Of a DNA stretch of 5,633 bases, positions 1 to 4,851 are shown piece by piece. Where the stretch lies: the NCBI GenBank assembly GCA_020216655.1, contig JAIWNU010000217.1:1-5633 (forward strand). The letters run 5' to 3'. Both the position numbers and the translations under genes were made by a program. The notes below the pieces were generated by a model. That model was not told where the DNA came from. It ran no database searches and was given only the letters and a program-made list of their open reading frames with translations. Each line of letters opens with the position of its first letter. Positions within the stretch are counted from its first letter, which is position 1. This stretch comes from Treponema sp. Its GTDB lineage: Bacteria; Spirochaetota; Spirochaetia; Treponematales; Breznakiellaceae.

Positions 1-1
1 T

Positions 2-61
2 AGGCTACACTCTCATCTGGGGTATGTTCCCCCGATGGAGGTAGGTAACAAAGGCGCTTAA
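2..61 (+). CDS. IS3-family transposase OrfB, C-terminal end (partial)
   Basis: Only the last 19 codons are visible, reading RLHSHLGYVPPMEVGNKGA and then TAA. The R-L-H-S-x-L-G-Y-x-x-P-x-E pattern is the well-known tail of the DDE integrase domain of IS3/IS150-type OrfB proteins, usually written RxHSxLGYxSPxEF. The DDE residues lie upstream of the window. The protein would cut and join the ends of its own element and is normally made by frameshifting from OrfA. The tail after the Pro-x-Glu is slightly longer than in many relatives. Whether the copy is active cannot be judged from this fragment. Confidence 0.85.
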   Translation, partial: RLHSHLGYVPPMEVGNKGA

Positions 62-66
62 TATGC

Positions 67-91
67 TGTCCACTTTTTCGGGTAAAGTCCA
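67..91 (+). repeat. IS3-family right terminal inverted repeat
   Basis: This 25-base sequence begins TG and ends CA, with a CACTTTTTCGGGTAAAG core. Read inward from 91 it begins TGGACTTTACCCG, the style of IS3/IS150-group ends. It lies 6 bases after the OrfB stop and directly abuts the vapC remnant. The matching left repeat is outside the window. Confidence 0.75.
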
Positions 92-281
92 TTGTTTCTA
101 AATATTCTTTCAGTGTATTGAATTCATGAATAGTCTTTGATCCTTGTAATAATTCTTGGTACACAAAAGTATTGATACCATATGGAATGCCATGTTCCAC
201 AAGCTCATCAAATAATTTTGCAGGTCCTGATTCAATACCTTTGAAATAATCAATGAGAACAGAGGTATCAACTAAAATCAT
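92..281 (-). pseudogene. vapC: VapC-type PIN-domain toxin, truncated by IS insertion
   Basis: The start ATG (279-281) overlaps the vapB stop as ATGA. Residues 1-63 look like a normal VapC: MILVDTSVLIDYFKG carries the first PIN acidic residue (Asp5), and the segment around YQELLQG carries the second (Glu43). VapC proteins are Mg-dependent ribonucleases of about 130 residues that cut tRNA or rRNA. From codon 64 the frame runs into the IS3 terminal repeat and codes for unrelated residues (TRKSGQHIKR and on) up to the window edge. The later conserved aspartates, normally in a segment like TIDCLIA, are missing. I infer a dead toxin whose 3' half lies beyond the IS or is lost. The frame stays open to position 3, so a chimeric protein might be made. 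Confidence 0.85.
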
Positions 282-481
282 TGGCCAACTCGCATTTTTT
301 TATAGTCATAATCATCTGCAAATTGGATTTTACCTTTTAATTCTCGCAGGTTTTTCATTTTTCTAGATCTCACAAATTCCTTGAGTGCAGTTTCAATCAA
401 TTCTTTTTTAGTGCGAATATTTTCAGCGTATTTAAATGCCTCATCAACAAGATTATCATCAAGAACGATATTGGTTCGCAT
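278..481 (-). CDS. vapB: VapB-type antitoxin
   Basis: This 67-residue protein begins MRTNIVLDDNLVDEAFKYA and continues with a second helix holding KKELIETALKEFVR. That is the ribbon-helix-helix pattern of VapB-type antitoxins: the N-terminal strand and two helices bind DNA, and the C-terminal tail (here rich in K, D and Y) wraps the VapC active site. A longer frame begins at 547, but the ATG at 479-481 is chosen because the family starts MRTN, a Shine-Dalgarno-like AGAGAGGTG precedes it, and the extension would cover the promoter. The stop overlaps the vapC start by 4 bases, indicating translational coupling. VapB normally represses its own operon, and a fitting palindrome lies just upstream. 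The gene looks intact although its toxin partner is cut, so it may now act only as an orphan autoregulator or cross-neutraliser. Confidence 0.9.
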   Translation of the reverse strand: MRTNIVLDDNLVDEAFKYAENIRTKKELIETALKEFVRSRKMKNLRELKGKIQFADDYDYKKMRVGQ

Positions 482-484
482 TTT

Positions 485-516
485 ATACACCTCTCTATGT
501 GTATGATAATACACAT
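485..516 (-). promoter_or_regulatory. Probable VapB(C) operator, palindromic
   Basis: A perfect 8-base inverted repeat, ATGTGTAT-GATA-ATACACAT, occupies 497-516, and a further ATACAC lies at 485-490. Together there are three copies of the GTGTAT/ATACAC half site, at 485-490, 499-504 and 509-514. It overlaps the predicted -10 box and lies 16 bases upstream of the vapB start, which is where type II antitoxins bind to repress their own genes. Binding by VapB is inferred from position and symmetry. Confidence 0.65.
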
Positions 517-531
517 TCAAGTTACAATCAA
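503..531 (-). promoter_or_regulatory. Predicted vapBC promoter
   Basis: On the minus strand, TTGATT (526-531) and TATCAT (503-508) are separated by exactly 17 bases, a good match to a housekeeping sigma promoter. The -10 box is inside the palindromic operator, so repressor binding would block RNA polymerase. Transcription would run leftward into vapB. Confidence 0.6.
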
Positions 532-552
532 GCCCACGCAGACGCACTTTTA

Positions 553-561
553 TGCTATACT
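553..561 (+). promoter_or_regulatory. Predicted extended -10 promoter for the acetyltransferase operon
   Basis: TGC followed by TATACT (556-561) forms an extended -10 element; no good -35 is visible at the proper distance. Only 6 bases separate it from the ATG at 568, so transcription would begin at or next to the start codon, giving a message with essentially no leader. No Shine-Dalgarno sequence is present between them, which agrees with this reading. Confidence 0.5.
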
Positions 562-567
562 CTCCCT

Positions 568-1056
568 ATGCCACTAATACGTACCGTAAACGATGCTGAC
601 GGGCCTGCCATCGCCAGGCTCTACAATTATTATGTCCGGGAAACCACGGTTACCTTCGAGGAAGAACCGGTTTCGGACCGGGAAATGCTCCGCCGGATTG
701 ATGAAATTACCGCCCAATTCCCCTGGCTTGTCTACGAGCTTGATGACCGTGTAGCCGGTTTTGCCTATGCCGGCAAGTGGAAGGGCCGCTCTGCCTACCG
801 CTACACCGTGGAATCCACCGTCTATGTAAACCGGGACTTCTGCGGCCGGGGCATCGGAACGGCCCTGTACACCCGGCTTCTTGAGGGCTTGCGGGAACAG
901 GGCATTCACCTGGTGATTGCGGGAATAGCCATGCCAAATCCAGCGAGCCAGGCCTTGCACGAACGCTTTGGTTTTCGCAAGGTCGGAGAGTTTACCGAGG
1001 TGGGCTATAAATTCGGCACCTGGCTCAATGTGGGCTACTGGGAAAAAAGCCTGTGA
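568..1056 (+). CDS. GNAT N-acetyltransferase, phosphinothricin/L-amino-acid acetyltransferase type
   Basis: This 162-residue protein belongs to the Pat/Bar/MnaT branch of the GNAT fold, cytosolic enzymes that move an acetyl group from acetyl-CoA to the amino group of small substrates such as phosphinothricin, methionine sulfone or other amino-acid analogues. Family landmarks are in order: IRTVNDADGPAIARLYNYYV at the start, FAYAGKWKGRSAYRYTVEST (65-84) with the conserved Glu83 next to the active site, the CoA-binding CGRGIGTAL loop (92-100), ALHERFGF (129-136), and the carboxyl-end signature GYKFGTWLNVGYW (146-158). The frame can be read back to 436, but that stretch covers vapB and its promoter and is unlike the family, so the ATG at 568 is used. 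Its stop overlaps the next gene by GTGA, suggesting an operon. The natural substrate cannot be told from sequence. Confidence 0.9.
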   Translation: MPLIRTVNDADGPAIARLYNYYVRETTVTFEEEPVSDREMLRRIDEITAQFPWLVYELDDRVAGFAYAGKWKGRSAYRYTVESTVYVNRDFCGRGIGTALYTRLLEGLREQGIHLVIAGIAMPNPASQALHERFGFRKVGEFTEVGYKFGTWLNVGYWEKSL

Positions 1057-2315
1057 AACAGTCTCCGTTCATCAATTTGATACTCTTCTTATTTCTGTTG
1101 ATGAGCCCCCTCTGGGCCCAGGAGGGAGCTTCCGGTTCCGCCGCAGGTGGTCCGACAGAGGCCCCGGCAGGTGCCCTGGCTGCCGAAAGCCCGCCGGTAC
1201 TCAGGGGCGTGTATTTTACCGAAACGGGCTGCGGCCACTGCGATGCTTTCCTGTATGTGCAAAAGCAAAAGATGGAAGCCGCTTCGGGGGTGCGGCTTGA
1301 ACTGGAAACCTACGATATACTTTCCGCCGAGGGCTACCAGCGCTGCGTCGATATGCTTGCCCAGCGGGGACTTGCTTTTACAGTGTTTCCGGTTCTCTTT
1401 GTGGGTCATAACGTGTACCGGGGCTCCACCGAAATAGAGCAGAATGTTCCTTTAGAACTGGCAGCTTTTAAGGAGACCGGCACATTCCGGCCAGCGGTAA
1501 TCCCTGCCTCGCCTGAAGCCTCTGGCCGGTCCGCCGCGTCCCAGGCTGGCGGTGCCGCGTTACTTAAGGCTGCAAACCCCGCTGGAGCGGCGGCCCTCAG
1601 CGCTGGAAACACGCTGGGAACCCTCGCCACCATCCTCGCCGCAGGGCTCCTGGATGGCATTAACCCCTGCGCCTTTTCGACCCTGCTCTTCTTTCTCTCC
1701 TTTATAGCCCTGAGGCGGACGGACCGGCGCTCCCTGTTCCTGGTGGGCCTCTCCTTTATCGGCTCGGTGTTCCTCGCCTATATGCTCATCGGCTTCGGCT
1801 TCCTGCAGGTTCTGCGCTCCATCCTGTCCGCTGGCCGGGCCACCTATGTGGTTAAGGTCATAGTCTCTGCCCTTGCCACGCTTCTCGTGATTCTCAATAT
1901 CCGGGATGCGATGCTTGCCCGGCAGGGAAGGGCGGGGGACTCGGCGCTGCAGCTTCCTGCGCCGCTTAAACGGCTCTCCCACCGGGTTATCCGGTCCTTT
2001 TCGGCGCTGCCCCTCTATGTGCTGGGTGCGGCAGCTTCCGGTTTTCTTGTGTCACTTATCGAACTAGCCTGTACCGGTCAGGTGTACCTTCCTACCCTGG
2101 TGTACCTTAACCAGTCAGCCCTGAGCCATTGGAGCGTCTTTCTGCTCCTCCTCTACAATCTAGGCTTTATCCTCCCCCTCGTATTGGTCTTTGTGCTATA
2201 CCTTTTCGGTCTCCGGCATGAAAAGCTCCGCGCCTGGTATGGCAGCCGCATTGCCCTGGTCCGTACCCTTACGGCACTCCTCTTTCTTATAATGGGCATT
2301 GTGGTGTGGGTGTAG
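1053..2315 (+). CDS. Periplasmic thioredoxin-like domain fused to CcdA/DsbD-type membrane domain
   Basis: This 420-residue protein starts at GTG, overlapping the upstream stop; that start supplies a signal peptide (KQSPFINLILFLFLLM, likely cut after the WA at 21-22). Residues about 50-140 are a thioredoxin-like domain with a CGHC active site (Cys60, Cys63) and a TVFPVLF stretch with the probable cis-proline Pro113. An Ala/Gly/Pro-rich linker (about 147-186) leads to about six membrane helices (about 188-220, 228-250, 265-283, 321-345, 358-385 and 402-420). These hold LDGINPCAFSTLLFF (Cys206, helix 1) and LIELACTGQVYLPTLVYL (Cys340, helix 4), matching the paired membrane cysteines of CcdA/DsbD proteins, which pass electrons from cytoplasmic thioredoxin to the outside. 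I infer a self-contained relay from membrane to its own outer domain, serving disulfide reduction or cytochrome c maturation. The domain order is the reverse of the DsbD thioredoxin end. Base composition is very GC-rich. Confidence 0.88.
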   Translation: MKQSPFINLILFLFLLMSPLWAQEGASGSAAGGPTEAPAGALAAESPPVLRGVYFTETGCGHCDAFLYVQKQKMEAASGVRLELETYDILSAEGYQRCVDMLAQRGLAFTVFPVLFVGHNVYRGSTEIEQNVPLELAAFKETGTFRPAVIPASPEASGRSAASQAGGAALLKAANPAGAAALSAGNTLGTLATILAAGLLDGINPCAFSTLLFFLSFIALRRTDRRSLFLVGLSFIGSVFLAYMLIGFGFLQVLRSILSAGRATYVVKVIVSALATLLVILNIRDAMLARQGRAGDSALQLPAPLKRLSHRVIRSFSALPLYVLGAAASGFLVSLIELACTGQVYLPTLVYLNQSALSHWSVFLLLLYNLGFILPLVLVFVLYLFGLRHEKLRAWYGSRIALVRTLTALLFLIMGIVVWV

Positions 2316-2343
2316 CCTCAGGGCCTACAAACCGAGCCGCGCT

Positions 2344-2374
2344 CCAAGAAGTTGGTCTCGCCCCAAGAAGCTGG
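2344..2374 (+). repeat. Pair of 12-bp imperfect direct repeats
   Basis: CCAAGAAGTTGG (2344-2355) and CCAAGAAGCTGG (2363-2374) differ at one base and start 19 bases apart. The first is itself an inverted repeat (CCAA-GAAG-TTGG). They lie in the 134-base gap between the redox membrane gene and the HEPN gene. They could be a regulator site or chance; no terminator is evident in this gap. Confidence 0.35.
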
Positions 2375-2414
2375 CTAAGGGCGCCGTGCCCTGGCTCCGG
2401 GCAGGGAACTGGAA

Positions 2415-2442
2415 TATACTGTTTATAAACATGCAGAGGAGG
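2415..2442 (+). promoter_or_regulatory. Possible -10 box and strong ribosome site for the HEPN gene
   Basis: TATACT at 2415-2420 is a good -10 match, though the hexamer 17 bases upstream (TGGCTC) is a poor -35. AGAGGAGG at 2435-2442 is a strong Shine-Dalgarno site 7 bases before the ATG at 2450. The ribosome site is convincing; the promoter is tentative. Confidence 0.4.
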
Positions 2443-2449
2443 TTTCTGA

Positions 2450-2869
2450 ATGGAACAGGATATTCGCTGGATTCAAAGGTTTGATAATTTTAAGCGGGCC
2501 TTTACACTTCTGCGGGAAGTCCTGCTCTCTACCGATGATATTACTTCCCTGCCATCCATCGTTAAGGAAGGCATTATCAAGCGTTTTGAATATACCTTTG
2601 AACTTGCCTGGAAAACTTTAAAAGATAAAATGATAGAAGATGGACTAGTGATCGACAAAATCTCCCCAAAATATGTATTCAAGATTGCGTACCAAAGTAA
2701 ATATATCAATGATATTGATATATGGCTCGAAATGGTAAATGACAGAAATCTCATGAGCCATACCTATGATTTTGCAAAATTTGATGAGGTCCTATTACGT
2801 CTTAAAAACCGCTATTATCCCCTGTTAGATGGTCTATTTGATTTTTTTATTGAGGAACAGCTGCAGTGA
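2450..2869 (+). CDS. HEPN protein, nucleotidyltransferase substrate-binding (HI0074) family
   Basis: This 139-residue, mostly helical protein matches the HI0074-type nucleotidyltransferase substrate-binding family of the HEPN superfamily. Landmarks are an N-terminal helix (RWIQRFDNFKRAFTLLREVL), the family segment KEGIIKRFEYTFELAWKTLKD (39-59), and DRNLMSHTYD (98-107). The last contains the full RX4HXY motif (Arg99, His104, Tyr106), which in HEPN toxins forms the RNase centre; in studied HepT/MntA pairs the tyrosine is AMPylated by the MNT partner. The start is fixed by a strong Shine-Dalgarno site. Its stop overlaps, as GTGA, the start of the nucleotidyltransferase partner, which is a pseudogene here. 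The gene itself shows no damage. Either the protein is harmless in this branch, or something else neutralises it. Toxicity in the HI0074 subfamily is less well established than in HepT. Confidence 0.88.
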   Translation: MEQDIRWIQRFDNFKRAFTLLREVLLSTDDITSLPSIVKEGIIKRFEYTFELAWKTLKDKMIEDGLVIDKISPKYVFKIAYQSKYINDIDIWLEMVNDRNLMSHTYDFAKFDEVLLRLKNRYYPLLDGLFDFFIEEQLQ

Positions 2870-3033
2870 ATTGCGGACTTACGGATCGTGAAATTACACT
2901 ACTTCGTAGCATTCTCATGAAATATATAAAACGATACACCCCAGAGCGATGTTGACCTGGTGATAAAGAACAGCCCTGTTGTAGAGCGCCATATGCTGGT
3001 GTTGTCTTGTTTGATTTTGGTAAAGTAAGCTAA
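2866..3033 (+). pseudogene. Decayed MNT-family minimal nucleotidyltransferase
   Basis: The reading frame starts at GTG 2866, overlapping the HEPN stop, with GAGGA nine bases upstream. It begins MNCGLTDREITLLRSILMKY, a typical amino end of minimal nucleotidyltransferases (usual form GLTERDIQ...IL). It then jumps to KRYTPE, skipping the 15-20 residues that should hold the GS catalytic motif (FGSRAKG-like), and stops at 2953-2955. The next frame, from 2945, reads SDVDLVIKNSPVVERHM, the second catalytic block with its Asp pair; restoring two bases (AGAG in place of AG at about 2943-2946) would join RYTPE to SDVDLV. A third piece in the first frame, VVLFDFGKVS (3001-3030), resembles the later VDLFDFGKVS-type strand, so another segment is missing near 2996. 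Normal length would be about 100 residues. The enzyme cannot be functional. Confidence 0.85.
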
Positions 3034-3035
3034 TA

Positions 3036-3056
3036 CTTCTTGCTTCTTGCTTCTCG
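3036..3056 (+). repeat. Three tandem 7-bp units
   Basis: CTTCTTG occurs twice (3036-3042, 3043-3049), followed by CTTCTCG (3050-3056). The tract starts 3 bases after the end of the nucleotidyltransferase remnant and lies 28 bases before the cyclase ribosome site. Such tracts arise by slippage; copy number may vary between strains. Confidence 0.6.
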
Positions 3057-3083
3057 CTGCCACTCAAACTATGCTTGTTGTGC

Positions 3084-3089
3084 GAGGAG
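3084..3089 (+). promoter_or_regulatory. Ribosome binding site that sets the cyclase start
   Basis: GAGGAG lies 5 bases before the ATG at 3095. It favours that ATG over the TTG at 3047, which would add 16 residues translated from the repeat tract. Confidence 0.7.
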
Positions 3090-3094
3090 TTTCC

Positions 3095-3799
3095 ATGGCC
3101 TATATTCTTTTAGATCTTTTGGTTTTGCTTTTTCCTCTGGCCCTCTCCTTTGACCGGAAAGTCGCCTTTTACAAAAGCTGGCCTGCGGTTTTTCCTACGA
3201 TCTTAGTTATTCTTCTGCTGTTCGGCTCCTGGGATGTCTGGAAAACCTCTATTGGGGTGTGGTCCTTCAGTGTCCAGTATGCCGGCACCTGGCGTCTTAT
3301 GGGTTTACCCGCCGGCGAGTGGCTGTTTTTTATCTGTGTTCCCTACGCATGTATCTTTATTTTAGCCTGTGTACGATCCTATATTCAGGATCATCAATTA
3401 CCGATTCCCCTGTGGTTGTGGTATGTTTTGTCGGGGGCTTTTATCCTTGCTGGCCTTCTTTTAATGCACAAAACTTATACGGGAATTGTTTTCCTTTCGG
3501 TTGCGGCGGCCATTCTCGCGGTGCGGATACTCTCACCAAATAATTTCCGCTCTTCGAATTTCTGGATAGCCCTCGCCATTACCTATGTGCCCTTTTTAAT
3601 CGCTAATGGTGTTCTTACCGGTCTTCCGGTAGTTTTATACGACAATAGCCGTAACCTGAATATCCGGGTAGGCCCCATACCTATTGAGGATTTCTTTTTT
3701 AGCCTATCCATGCTGCTGCTTTCATTTGCCCTCTATGATTTTTTTGGCCGAAAGCAAGAAAAACATAGCTTACATAAGAGAGTAACTGCTCTTGAGTAA
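3095..3799 (+). CDS. Lycopene cyclase, CrtYcd-like (two fused CrtYc/CrtYd-type domains)
   Basis: This is a 234-residue integral membrane protein of about six to seven helices. It resembles the lycopene cyclase domain proteins of Bacteroidota and Gram-positive CrtYc/CrtYd, which close the ends of lycopene into beta rings. First half: SFDRKVAFYKSW (18-29), WDVWKTSIGVWSF (46-58), then LPAGEWLFFICVPYACIF (71-88). Second half: ANGVLTGLPVVLYD (170-183), NLNIRVGPIPIEDFFF (187-202). The paired P-x-acidic motifs are the supposed catalytic sites: the second is intact (PIED, 196-199), but the first reads PAGE (72-75) where relatives have P-x-E-E. The start is set by GAGGAG. No other carotenoid genes are in view, so the substrate must come from genes elsewhere, or the protein has another role. 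Fold assignment is firm; activity is less sure because of the Gly. Confidence 0.85.
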   Translation: MAYILLDLLVLLFPLALSFDRKVAFYKSWPAVFPTILVILLLFGSWDVWKTSIGVWSFSVQYAGTWRLMGLPAGEWLFFICVPYACIFILACVRSYIQDHQLPIPLWLWYVLSGAFILAGLLLMHKTYTGIVFLSVAAAILAVRILSPNNFRSSNFWIALAITYVPFLIANGVLTGLPVVLYDNSRNLNIRVGPIPIEDFFFSLSMLLLSFALYDFFGRKQEKHSLHKRVTALE

Positions 3800-3820
3800 T
3801 TCATTACATAATTATACTAT
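3792..3820 (+). promoter_or_regulatory. Predicted promoter of the LacI-family regulator gene
   Basis: TTGAGT (3792-3797) and TACTAT (3815-3820) are 17 bases apart, with alternative -10 boxes TATACT (3813-3818) and TATATT (3818-3823) overlapping. All place the start of transcription within a few bases of the ATG at 3829. There is no Shine-Dalgarno site. The -35 lies inside the end of the cyclase gene. Confidence 0.5.
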
Positions 3821-3828
3821 ATTCCATT

Positions 3829-4842
3829 ATGCCAACAATTAAAGACATTGCAAAAGAAGCTAAGGTAAGTCCAACTACAGTCTCGAATGTTATCCATGGC
3901 AAAACGTCCCATGTTGCAAAGGAGACCGTTGAACGTATAACGAAAATTATAGAAGCTTACAATTATACACCAAGCTTAACCGCACGATCATTGGTTAGCA
4001 AATCGTCAAAAATTATTGGTGTGATTAATCATCTCATACCTGACCAGAAGGGTAATTTTTTAGAAGATCCCTTCCATGGCGCTTTTGTCGGCGGAATAGA
4101 AAAAGCCCTGCGTGAGCGAGGCTATTTTATGCTGGTCCGGACGGTAGAAGATGAGCAGGAACTGCTGCAGGTTTTCCGGAATTGGAATATGGATGGAGTA
4201 ATATTAACAGGCCTCTTTGAAGATACATTTTTTGCTCAGCTTATCCGTACGGATAAACCAATTGTACTTGTAGATAGCTATGTAGAAAATAAAAAGGTTT
4301 TTAATGTAGGTTTGGATGACTACCGAGGCGGTTATATTGCTACTGAATATTTAATTAATCATGGACATAAAAATATAGTTTTTGCTTCCCCTCATATCCA
4401 GCATCAAGGTGTTCTAGAAGAGCGTTTTCGCGGTTATCAAGACGCACTTACTCATGCGGGGCTACCTATTCGCAGGGAAAATGTATACGAACATGAGATG
4501 ACCATCAATGAAGGACAGGAACTTGGCCGTGAACTGGCAAAGAGAAAGGACATTACCGCAATATTTGCTTCCGCAGATATGCTTGCTGCAGGAATTATCA
4601 GCGGACTGCAGGAAGCGGGAGTAAAAGTCCCTGATGAAATATCAGTAATTGGCTTTGATGATTTATATATTAGCCGCGTGACTTCTCCTCAACTCACCAC
4701 CATTCATCAGGATGTAACATTAAAAGGGGTAACCGCCGCTAACATGATGGTAGATTTTCTGGAAGGTAAACCTATAATAACCCGTCATGTGGTTATGCCT
4801 GTGTCTATTGTTGAACGGGCATCGGTTCGTTCTCTTGTCTAG
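3829..4842 (+). CDS. LacI/GalR-family transcriptional regulator
   Basis: This 337-residue protein has the usual full length. Residues 3-24 form the LacI helix-turn-helix (TIKDIAKEAKVSPTTVSNVI), and LTARSLVSK (50-58) is the hinge helix that inserts in the operator minor groove. The rest is a periplasmic-binding-protein-like effector domain: KIIGVINHL (61-69), MDGVILTG (121-128), FASADMLAAGIISGLQEAG (246-264), VPDEISVIGFDD (267-278) and LTTIHQD (289-295). It most probably represses or activates sugar-related genes in response to a small ligand; which ligand cannot be read from sequence. The family-typical MPTIKDIA start fixes the ATG, yet it has no Shine-Dalgarno site and sits right after a -10 box. 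The hydrolase gene follows 9 bases after the stop. No sugar transporter or glycosidase is in view, so its targets may lie outside the window. Confidence 0.93.
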   Translation: MPTIKDIAKEAKVSPTTVSNVIHGKTSHVAKETVERITKIIEAYNYTPSLTARSLVSKSSKIIGVINHLIPDQKGNFLEDPFHGAFVGGIEKALRERGYFMLVRTVEDEQELLQVFRNWNMDGVILTGLFEDTFFAQLIRTDKPIVLVDSYVENKKVFNVGLDDYRGGYIATEYLINHGHKNIVFASPHIQHQGVLEERFRGYQDALTHAGLPIRRENVYEHEMTINEGQELGRELAKRKDITAIFASADMLAAGIISGLQEAGVKVPDEISVIGFDDLYISRVTSPQLTTIHQDVTLKGVTAANMMVDFLEGKPIITRHVVMPVSIVERASVRSLV

Positions 4843-4851
4843 TGTATTTGT

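Larger units (their letters stand above)
1..91 (+). mobile_element. Right end of an IS3-family insertion sequence
   Basis: The element continues off the left edge. Two signals define it: the carboxyl end of an OrfB-type transposase stopping at 59-61, and just 6 bases later a 25-base terminal repeat at 67-91 that starts TGTCCACTTTTTC and ends GTAAAGTCCA, so it has the TG...CA ends usual for IS3-family elements. The family places OrfB right up against the right repeat, as here. The boundary at 91/92 coincides with the point where the vapC protein on the other strand stops resembling its family, so I infer the element inserted into vapC. The target duplication cannot be checked because the left end is outside the window. 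Confidence 0.85.

Noticed and set aside
482..547. Longer vapB start at 547
   Set aside because: The added residues translate the operator and promoter; the family begins MRTN, at 481.
436..567. N-terminal extension of the acetyltransferase frame back to 436
   Set aside because: It runs antisense through the vapB start and both promoters and bears no likeness to the family; the ATG at 568 matches the normal amino end.
574..1982. Long minus-strand frames across the GC-rich operon
   Set aside because: They are shadows of strongly supported plus-strand genes, expected from G/C third-position bias, and show no family pattern.
2387..2403. Hairpin TGCCC/GGGCA as a terminator
   Set aside because: The stem is only five pairs and no T run follows, so it does not meet the pattern of an intrinsic terminator.
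2299..2484. Short plus-strand frame between the redox gene and the HEPN gene
   Set aside because: It overlaps both neighbours in another frame, has no ribosome site and shows no recognisable protein pattern.
3047..3094. TTG start 16 codons upstream of the cyclase ATG
   Set aside because: The added residues come from the 7-bp repeat tract and the ribosome site GAGGAG points to the ATG at 3095.
3776..3793. Inverted repeat AAGAG-N8-CTCTT as a LacI operator
   Set aside because: The arms are only 5 bases, lie in the cyclase coding end and lack the central CG typical of LacI-family operators.
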